This document shows positions 57,155 to 64,000 of a stretch of 64,000 bases of DNA, one piece after another. Under the pieces are notes generated by a model. It was not told the DNA's origin. It saw nothing but the letters and a program-made list of their open reading frames with translations, and did not search any database. Within the stretch, counting starts at the first letter, position 1, and every line of letters begins with the position of its first letter. Source of the DNA: Buddleja alternifolia (Eukaryota > Streptophyta > Magnoliopsida > Lamiales > Scrophulariaceae); assembly GCA_019426215.1 (NCBI GenBank), contig CM033396.1, forward strand, positions 21,653,101 through 21,717,100. Reading direction: 5' to 3'. Both the position numbers and the translations under genes were made by a program.

Positions 57155-59356
57155 CAGGTACCTAGAGCTAGAGCCGATACATCTGTGTGGTACTTCGATA
57201 GTGGATCGTCAAGGCACATGACTGGTTCCAAAGATCTTCTGATCAACTATCGAGCTGCCAATGGTCCTCAGGTTGTATTTGGTGACAAATCCAAAGGTAA
57301 AACCAAAGGTATAGGTACTATGCATAGGGGGAACATCATGATAAGTGATGTTTATTATGTTGAGGGTCTAAAGCACAATTTATTAAGCATAAGTCAATTT
57401 TGTGATAAAGGCTTTGAGGTCATATTCTCAAGTGGCTGTTGCTATATAAATGACGCTAAGACTAAGTCTACTAAATTGAGAGGTAAAAGAACTAACAACG
57501 TATATTTGGTAGATTGGGGTTCAACACTTGATAACAACCCAACATGTTTTGTTGCTAAAAATGAATCTAAAATGGGTTGGCTATGGCATAGAAAAATGAA
57601 TCACCTCAACTTCAAAACAATCTCTCAGCTTATAAGTCAAAACCTTGTAAAGGGATTACCAAATGGACCATTTCATAAGGATTGCCTTTGTGACGCTTGT
57701 CAAATGGGTAAACAAGTTAAATCATCGTTCAAGAGAAAACCTCATCTATCTACCTCTAGAATACTTGAACTACTTCACATGGATTTGTTTGGACCTGTTC
57801 AAACGATTAGTGTAAGCGGTAAAAAGTATACTTTGGTAATAGTAGATGATTTCTCTCGATTTACTTGGGTGGAATTTCTTTCATCCAAAGATGAGACATG
57901 TGACAAGTTAACAACGCTTATTCGGCAACTTCAAATATTGAAAAATCTTAAGGTTGGAAGAATAAGAAGAGATCGCGGTACTGAGTTTACTAACAAGATG
58001 GTTGAGAAGTTTTGTGTAGAAAATGGAATACATCATGAGTATTCAGCTCCCAGAACTCCCCAACAAAATGGTGTTGCTGAGCGCCGGAACCGAACGCTTA
58101 AGGAAGCTGCTAGGACGATGTTAGCAGAATCCAAGCTTGCTCCTAGGTTTTGGGCCGAAGCTATCAACACTGCCTGTTACACTCAAAACCGTTGCATGAT
58201 CAACAAACAGCATGGGAAAACTCCATATGAACTGTGGAAGGGACGTAAGCCAAATGTTTCATATTTTCACGTCTTTGGTTCAAAATGTTTTATCCATAAT
58301 AATGGATCCCAAAGTCTAAAGACATTTGATCCTAAAGCAGATGAGGGAATCTTTCTAGGCTACGCCAAGAATGGAAAGAATTTTCGCATCCTAAATAAGA
58401 TCAAATCGAAGGTTGAGGAATCTATTCATGTTGTTTTTGATGATGCTAACCAAGAACCGGGTAAGGTTAATGTGAATGATGTAGGAGTTGAAGATCTATG
58501 TCATCAAGCGTCTAAGATTACTATTGATGAAGATACTGACGATGATGATGATGAGATCTCAGTGCCACCTCCTAAGATTACTCGTGAGGTTAATATGGAC
58601 AATATTGTAAGAAATGCTAATGATCATGAAGAGAGTGATCATCAAGAGCAAACAAGGATCTGTGAACTTGAAGCGTCTACGCAAGAGGATAGTCAAGCGA
58701 CTGATCGTCAAGCGTCTATTCAACCTCTTAACCTTTTCCAACCAGATAGACTATGGTTGCATGATCATCCACCTGAGCAGATTATTGGAGATATTGAAGC
58801 GCCTGTTAGGACTAGAGCCGCTACGTTCAATGAGGCTATGTTCGCAAGTTTTTTATCTCAAATGGAACCTAAGAAAGTGGATGAAGCGCTAAGTGATCCA
58901 AGTTGGATTGAAGTCATGCAAGAAGAGCTTAATCAGTTTGAACGAAATAAGGTTTGGACGCTAGTACCAAGGCCAACTCACCAAGGAGTTATTGGAACTA
59001 GATGGGTTTATAGAAACAAGATGGATGAGAATGGCATTGTGATAAGGAACAAGACCAGACCCGTAGCTCAAGGATATTGCCAAGAAGAGGGTATTGACTT
59101 TGATAAGACATACGCTCCTGTCGCTCGTCTTGAAGCAATCCGCATGTTTCTAGCGTATGCAGCGTTCAACAAGTTCATGGTGTATCAGATGGACGTGAAG
59201 AGTGCCTTCCTGAATGGTAAACTCCAAGAAGAAGTATATGTGGAGCAACCACCCGGATTCATCAACAATCATGGTAAGGGTATGGTCTACAAGCTAGAAA
59301 AAGCACTTTATGGGCTTAAGCAAGCACCCCGAACATGGTATGACACTCTTTGGTAA
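57155..59356 (+). CDS. pol: Element E protease, integrase and RT N-terminal part
   Basis: The frame is open from 57152 after a TGA, with no ATG near its start (first codons [18 protein letters not shown]), so pol must be joined to gag by another route (see findings). Protease: [10 protein letters not shown]. Pre-integrase zinc: [23 protein letters not shown]. Integrase core: HMDLFGPVQ (Asp), RRDRGTEF (Asp), [20 protein letters not shown] (Glu). [20 protein letters not shown] and the acidic linker follow. [59 protein letters not shown], then TAA through a small deletion. All three integrase acidic residues are present. Confidence 0.9.
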   Translation, partial: QVPRARADTSVWYFDSGSSRHMTGSKDLLINYRAANGPQVVFGDKSKGKTKGIGTMHRGNIMISDVYYVEGLKHNLLSISQFCDKGFEVIFSSGCCYINDAKTKSTKLRGKRTNNVYLVDWGSTLDNNPTCFVAKNESKMGWLWHRKMNHLNFKTISQLISQNLVKGLPNGPFHKDCLCDACQMGKQVKSSFKRKPHLSTSRILELLHMDLFGPVQTISVSGKKYTLVIVDDFSRFTWVEFLSSKDETCDKLTTLIRQLQILKNLKVGRIRRDRGTEFTNKMVEKFCVENGIHHEYSAPRTPQQNGVAERRNRTLKEAARTMLAESKLAPRFWAEAINTACYTQNRCMINKQHGKTPYELWKGRKPNVSYFHVFGSKCFIHNNGSQSLKTFDPKADEGIFLGYAKNGKNFRILNKIKSKVEESIHVVFDDANQEPGKVNVNDVGVEDLCHQASKITIDEDTDDDDDEISVPPPKITREVNMDNIVRNANDHEESDHQEQTRICELEASTQEDSQATDRQASIQPLNLFQPDRLWLHDHPPEQIIGDIEAPVRTRAATFNEAMFASFLSQMEPKKVDEALSDPSWIEVMQEELNQFERNKVWTLVPRPTHQGVIGTRWVYRNKMDENGIVIRNKTRPVAQGYCQEEGIDFDKTYAPVARLEAIRMFLAYAAFNKFMVYQMDVKSAFLNGKLQEEVYVEQPPGFINNHGKGMVYKLEKALYGLKQAPRTWYDTLW

Positions 59357-59458
59357 AGGCTTTTCAAAAGGCAGCGTAGATACAACGTTATTCAAATTTA
59401 CGTTGATGATATTATATTTGGTTCTACTAACAAGCGTCTGTGTGAGAAATTTTCAAAA
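59357..59458 (+). pseudogene. pol: Element E RT active-site region with deletions
   Basis: Between WYDTL and the YVDD segment about 50 bases are lost compared with D (the stretch holding SIFLIGKG shortened, and [14 protein letters not shown] codons removed). The catalytic [15 protein letters not shown] is still readable at 59395-59440 but out of frame with the upstream RT. Confidence 0.8.
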
Positions 59459-60346
59459 ATGATGCAAGAACAATTTGAAATGAACATGATGGGTGAACTA
59501 ACTTTCTTCTTAGGATTACAAGTTAAACAACTCCATAATGGCATATTTATAAACCAAGTTAAATACACAAAAGATATGATTAAGAGATTTGGTATGGAAA
59601 ATGCATCATATTCAAAATTTCCAATGAGCCAAACGCTTATGTTAGATAAAGATGAAAGTGGAAAGAAAGTTGATATCACTAATTATAGAGGTATCATTGG
59701 ATCACTTCTTTATCTTACTGCTAGTAGACCTGATATTATGTTTTCGGTATGCATGTGTGCACGATTTCAAGCTGATCCTAAAGAGTCACACTTAATTGCT
59801 GCCAAGAAGATCCTTAAATACCTGAAAGGCACACAAAATATGGGCTTATGGTATCCAAGGGACTCTCCTTTTGAACTAATTGGTTACTTAGATGCAGATT
59901 TTGCAGGATGCAAAATAGATCGTAAGAGTACTAGTGGTACATGTCAATTTCTAGGTGATAGGTTAGTTTCATGGCATAGTAAGAAACAACAATCCATAGC
60001 TACCTCCACAGCCGAAGCTGAGTATGTAGCTGCAGGAAGTTGTTGTGCACAAGTGTTATGGATGAGGCAACAACTTAGAGATTATGGAATAATCCTAGGT
60101 CCAACCCCCATTCATTGTGATAACCAAAGCGCTCTAGCCATGACTCAAAACCTTGTTCTTCATTCCAGAACCAAACACATTGACATTAGATACCATTTTC
60201 TTCGTGACCACGTTCAAAAGAAAGATATCTCCATGAACTTCATTGGAACTGACAAACAATTGGCAGATATCTTCACCAAAGCGCTCAACGAACAACGTTT
60301 TCTCACTTTGAGAAGTGAATTAGGTATGATTGATTTAAACGCTTAA
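59459..60346 (+). CDS. pol: Element E RT C-terminal part and RNase H
   Basis: An open frame of 295 codons with [39 protein letters not shown] and RNase H residues YLDADFAGCKIDRKSTSGTC (Asp), TSTAEAEYVAAGSCCAQVLW (Glu) and HCDNQSALAM (Asp), then TKHIDIRYHFLRDHVQKKDI and ADIFTKALNEQRFLTLRSEL. The acidic catalytic set of RNase H is intact. The frame in fact opens earlier (around 59395) and includes YVDD. Confidence 0.87.
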   Translation: MMQEQFEMNMMGELTFFLGLQVKQLHNGIFINQVKYTKDMIKRFGMENASYSKFPMSQTLMLDKDESGKKVDITNYRGIIGSLLYLTASRPDIMFSVCMCARFQADPKESHLIAAKKILKYLKGTQNMGLWYPRDSPFELIGYLDADFAGCKIDRKSTSGTCQFLGDRLVSWHSKKQQSIATSTAEAEYVAAGSCCAQVLWMRQQLRDYGIILGPTPIHCDNQSALAMTQNLVLHSRTKHIDIRYHFLRDHVQKKDISMNFIGTDKQLADIFTKALNEQRFLTLRSELGMIDLNA

Positions 60347-61185
60347 TAATTTTGCATCATATTTTATTAGACATATAATTTAGGGGGAATCCCACTTGAT
60401 TTATGTCTAAAAGAAGTTTTTGTTTATTAGTACAAGTTATCAAATTTAGGGGGAACCTTAAAGTTATACTTGACCATAACTGCAAGCGTCAGTGATCAAA
60501 ATTTTCAGATGCATGATCATCAACGCTTAGTATTACTTATGCATAAAATATTAGACCCTCAAACATAAAAAGTCTTTTCAATCCTAAGCGTCTAATTTTA
60601 AAATGATATATCAACCAATGGTATCAGTTAAGCGTTGAACCAATTCCATTCAACTTTTAATATAAAAATGTTTTTAACAGTCATGCATAAATTTTTACAA
60701 GCCTTTTAAAAGTAGTGGGTAGACTCAAAAGTCTATTTTGTACTCTACTCGGACGCTTCTATCACATCAAACGGGCGTGTAATCAAAACTTTTAAAATGA
60801 CGATTCAAAGATAGCACGTGTTTGTGTACGTGTCCGTGTACCATCAGGCGCGTGTGCTACACTCTGAAAATACCAAACGTTTTCTTTTCATTTTTAAAAA
60901 AAAACTCGGATGTCAAATCATTATATATGAGAATTACCAAATGTAACTTCTCTCTCTTACACAAAACTCGCATCCGCAGTTAATGAATTTATGGCTGAGA
61001 TTAAAAAGTCCTTACACGTGTCTAAATCCTACAGAGACTAGAGAACACAAGTTTCAAAATTCTTTACTGTGTCATTTAAAACACAATTTCTGCAGAAAAA
61101 CCATTCACTTTCACTCAAAGATTTCTGCAAATCTCTCTCTCTCTCTCAAAGCAAAAGAAAATCTCAGTTTACTCTACTTTCAAAA
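60347..61185 (+). other. Element E spacer with two polypurine tracts
   Basis: TTTAGGGGGAA at 60379-60389 and 60445-60455 (66 bases apart). The right half contains CT-rich sequence (61133-61146) and the leader of the extra gene. No ORF of its own is credible. Confidence 0.6.
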
Positions 61186-62382
61186 ATGACACCAAAGAAA
61201 GCTTCATCTACTTTTGTCGAGCCTATCATCAAGGTTACTGAAGGCCTTGTTCTTGATTGGAAATTCTTGTATGATCAACCCTAAATCAACCTGCATGATA
61301 TGATGGATACTGTTACAAAGGCTGGACTCAAGAATTTCTTAACACAATACTCATACTTATTTCCGACCGAAGTTGATACTTTCTGGAGGACTGCAAAACT
61401 CTCAGAGGACAAGAAGTCTATCTCTTGCCTCCTCTCTATGTCCAAGAAAGATCCAGCAAAAGAATTTGTGTTGACTGCTGACTCCATTGCAAAGAACTTC
61501 AATCTTCCTAATGAAGGTGATGCACTGGATAGTGACACTTTGGCACAAATCAAGGAAGCATGGACAGTTATGAGGGCGTACGATGGTGTACCCTACACTC
61601 AGCACTTTGAAAAGAAAGATCTAGTATCTCAGTACAGACTATTGGCTGATTTCTGCAGTAAGATTATTGAATGCAGAGTGGGCACATTTGATAAGGTCAA
61701 CCCCACACAATTTCAAATGATGACTGCTATACTCCTCTCCATCAAAATCAACTGGAGTGAGTACATTTTTGGAAAGTTTAGGGACTGTCTGCACACCCCA
61801 AATAAACCATATGGACTGGTTTTGAGTGACCTTCTGTACAACTCAGACTGCGTTTACTCATCTGGTCTCCCGCTAAATAAGACCAAATTGTTGGGAAGAA
61901 GGATTCTGACCAATCTATTCATCCTCCCAAAGTTGGTGGTGCTGCTAAACCACTTTCTGAGCGTCAGACTGTACATGAAGCGTCTGATGAAGAGGCTGAG
62001 CGTCCTGCTCCACAGGAAGCCGTGAAGCGTCTGGCTGCTACCAAGAAGAGGGCTCCTAGAAAGCTCAGGGTACAAGTTGTTCCTGCTCCTCAGAAGAATG
62101 ATGAGGAAACTGATGAGGATGCACAGGACAAGTTACCTCTCAAGCGGAGAAAGCTGGAAGGAATCATCAAACAAATTGAATTCGATGAACCAGCTGCTGC
62201 TCCTCCCGCTCAAACGCTCAAACTCGTTGAAGGAGTCAACGTGAAAAAAATCTTCAAGCATTCCAGGACAAGCAAGAGTCGAGCTGCTCCTGTTCCTGAA
62301 GATCCTGAGACTGTTGAGCTAAGCGCTCAAGTTGCTGTTGAGCCAAGCGCTCAAAGTGTTGTTGTTGAGACAAGTTCTCAGG
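61186..62382 (+). pseudogene. Element E extra gene, exon 1 with one stop and one frameshift
   Basis: Starts MTPKKASSTFVEPIIKVTEG, then LVLDWKFLYDQP and TAA (61282-61284). The same frame continues with HDMMDTVTKAGLKNFLTQYS, SISCLLSMSKKDPAKEFVLT, HFEKKDLVSQYRLLADFCSK and LLSIKINWSEYIFGKFRDCL, clearly the diverged N-terminal domain of the D and F genes. A frameshift at about 61915-61925 moves to the frame carrying GGAAKPLSERQTVHEASDEE and an Ala/Lys/Pro-rich linker. It ends phase 1 at CAGG|GTAAGT (62382/62383). Confidence 0.8.
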
Positions 62383-62466
62383 GTAAGTTTATTTCTTCGC
62401 ACAGCAATCTTATTCCTACATCTGTAGAAGATCCTGCTCTTATAGAGGATAGTTCATATGTTATAG
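62383..62466 (+). other. Element E extra gene, predicted intron (84 bp)
   Basis: GTAAGTTTATT...CATATGTTATAG. Donor matches D and F; the acceptor context resembles theirs (ATGTATCAG). Removal joins phase 1 to an Ala codon followed by LVPAAAEASTDVNLDVEMTE, corresponding to the start of exon 3 of D. Alternative AG sites lie close by, so the acceptor is less sure. Confidence 0.6.
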
Positions 62467-64000
62467 CTTTAGTTCCCGCTGCTGCTGAAGCATCAACAGA
62501 CGTCAATCTAGATGTTGAAATGACAGAAGTTGTGGCGATTGCCAAAGACGTTGCCACAGAAGCTGCTGCAATTGAACCTGAGGAACCTGCTCTCACAGAG
62601 GTTCAGTCATCAATCCCTATTCCAGCTATAACAGAGGCACGCTCAGAAGGTCAGAGCGTTGCTGAAGACGTTACAAAGCCAAGGCACTTCTTCCAACTGG
62701 ACACGCTGAAGACGATTGATCATTCAATCAACTACATGCCCCTAGCGCTCGAAGAAGATTTCATTCCTGCAGGCTATAATGAAGACAGATATATTGCTGC
62801 TGAGAATGAGATAGCCCTGCTGATTGACATCGACAATCAAATTAGGGATATCGTATTTAACACTGAGATGACAGAAATTGAGAGAAAATATTATAAGGTC
62901 ATTGAACTACAAAACACTCCGGGTCAAATACCATCTTCTCTCATTCTTCAACAAGACAGACAAGGAGGAACAACTCCTAGATGTGATGTGGATATGGCGT
63001 ATTACCTTGACTATGGCCACAGCAAGCCTACAGGATTTGCTCTCAGAGACTACAATATTCATGTGTATGAGCCACTTCGCCCTAGCTTTCTCAATCCATC
63101 AGACGCAGTCTTGAACCGAGAAGGCTACACACACTTTCCTCATATTGCGAACAATCCTGAAAATCTAGCTTTGGTCAATCCACTTCGCCTATGGAAAAAT
63201 AAAGCAATTCATGTCGGTGAGAGTCTCGAGTCTCTCACAGATTTGATCCAGGCTGAAGCTGATGCATATTTTGATAGCGTCTGGAATTCCAACTACCAGC
63301 CTGATAGATATCGCTTTGAATCTATCAGAGACATTCACCATGAGGGCATTAGAGCTATTGTCAATGCTGGCACCGACTATTGCATGAACGAAGTCAATTG
63401 GGTTAAAGCGTACGTGGGAAACAAGTACACTTTCTCAGAATTAGTTCAAGCTCCCCATTTGTTTGGCATAGGCATGCATGACAAGAAGCGTCATTTCGCC
63501 AAGTATTGCCTGAAGAAGCGTCAACAGAGAGTTGGACCTGTTCTCAAGCTCCCACTAATTAGACATCAAATTGAACAATGTCTGTGTCAAGAGCTTCACA
63601 GATTGTCCATTACTCCTCTACATTTCAACGCTCAAGCGTCTACCAGCGGCAGTACTCAAATTACTAGTCTGAATTTCGCTCCGAGCCATTGCGAAGATAA
63701 TTTTAACTTGATGGTGAAGATTATGACTCTATTATCTCATTTTGAAAAAATCTTCACTGCCAATCTCAGACAATGGAACGGCTCCGTCATCAATTCATTT
63801 CGAGGATATCCACTGCTCCCTTCTATCCGCAAAGAGGTACTCAATCATTACGAATTTGTCCTCTCACTGCTAGAAAGAAATCAGGGACTAGCTCAAGCGA
63901 GCTATCCATATTTAGAAGAGTACTATGCTGCTTACGTACTTGAAGATCAGCGTCTCATGTCTCTTCCCTCTGACTGCTTGATTGGATTCTCTAGAAATTA
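62467..64000 (+). CDS. Element E extra gene, last exon (open to window end)
   Basis: The frame is open from 62467 to the last base, more than 500 codons, with no stop. It reads EVVAIAKDVATEAAAIEPEE, PRHFFQLDTLKTIDHSINYM, YDRYIA-like EDRYIAAENEIALLIDIDNQ, SKPTGFALRDYNIHVYEPLR, NPENLALVNPLRLWKNKAIH, RFESIRDIHHEGIRAIVNAG, APHLFGIGMHDKKRHFAKYC and LSHFEKIFTANLRQWNGSVI. It matches the D exon 3 domain only at intervals (e.g. a PLRLWK phrase against PLKLWK), so it is a diverged subfamily. Coding frame preserved despite divergence suggests past selection. It continues beyond the window. Confidence 0.78.

Larger units (their letters stand above)
53371..64000 (+). mobile_element. Element E: best preserved Sirevirus-like element, runs past window
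   Basis: 5' LTR 53371-54855, PBS, gag, protease-integrase-RT, RNase H, spacer with two polypurine tracts, extra gene with one visible intron. It is inserted in the 3' region of element F; the bases before it are CTTAT (53366-53370), the candidate target duplication, which cannot be checked without the right end. Defects: one stop in gag, a gag frameshift, RT deletions, a stop and a frameshift in the extra gene, and loss of the TATA region from its 5' LTR. Confidence 0.9.

Noticed and set aside
61069..61284. Upstream start for the E extra gene
   Set aside because: The frame is open from 61069, but the ATG at 61186 (MTPKKASS) matches the starts in D, F and A, and upstream sequence has leader character.
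62383..62404. 22-bp intron ending at CGCACAG in the E extra gene
   Set aside because: Too short for a plant intron; the acceptor at 62466 gives 84 bp, like D and F, and the homologous exon start.
1..64000. CRISPR array, bacterial operon or other prokaryotic system
   Set aside because: The repeats are LTRs and microsatellites, and the coding content is plant LTR retrotransposon throughout.

Overview
The window is nuclear plant DNA made almost entirely of nested and broken LTR retrotransposons. I found no host gene, rRNA or tRNA gene. Evidence for an angiosperm (probably a eudicot, species not determinable) is: Ty1-copia elements of Sirevirus-like layout, primer-binding sites for tRNA-iMet and tRNA-Asp, AT-rich LTRs of 1.5-2.2 kb, and nested insertion with one clear solo LTR. 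The letters A-H below are my own labels. Layout: 1-1765 is a window-truncated copia-type LTR-like sequence; 1888-2042 may be a hAT-type end. Element B (minus, 2240-7925) has a 5' LTR, PBS, an open gag ORF and decayed pol, and its LTR interrupts element A. Element A (minus, 7926-14796) carries the start of an extra ORF, then RNase H, RT, integrase, protease and gag (listed from low to high coordinates) and half of a 5' LTR. The other half of that LTR is at 29868-31072. The gap between the halves holds element H, a different copia family in tandem form (LTR, internal region, LTR, RNase H tail). The RNase H tail of H is split by element G (23722-29798), a complete non-autonomous gypsy-like element with a perfect 5-bp target duplication. 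Then comes 31073-31611, an unassigned AT-rich stretch ending in a TATA-like box. Next are two Sirevirus-like copies joined head to head near 35882: C (minus, 31612-35882, with 3' LTR) and D (plus, 35883-44747, with 3' LTR). They form an inverted repeat with arms over 4 kb. A truncated minus-strand LTR (44748-45954) precedes element F (plus, 45955-53370), whose extra gene is split by a gypsy solo LTR (49181-50665). Element E (plus, 53371 to beyond the window) has inserted into the 3' end of F and is the best preserved copy: 5' LTR, PBS, gag, protease-integrase-RT-RNase H, and an extra gene that runs off the right edge. 

The most interesting item is the large extra gene between pol and the 3' LTR of the Sirevirus-like elements, the position where an envelope-like ORF is known in this group. 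In copies D and F it is interrupted by two short GT-AG introns (79-82 bp). All junctions are phase 1, and removing the introns joins open frames in both copies. E shows one comparable 84-bp intron. The predicted product is about 1,390 residues in D: an N-terminal domain, a basic Lys/Ser/Pro-rich linker, acidic spacers, a large conserved C-terminal domain and a C-terminal coiled-coil-like stretch. I see no obvious membrane segment and do not recognise a function. 

Other observations are paired polypurine tracts just upstream of this gene, a 37-38 bp GT...AG spacer at the gag-pol boundary whose removal fuses the frames, C-to-T type decay producing many of the stops, and loss of the TATA region from the 5' LTR of E. 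All gene calls are by eye from translated sequence; no database search was possible.
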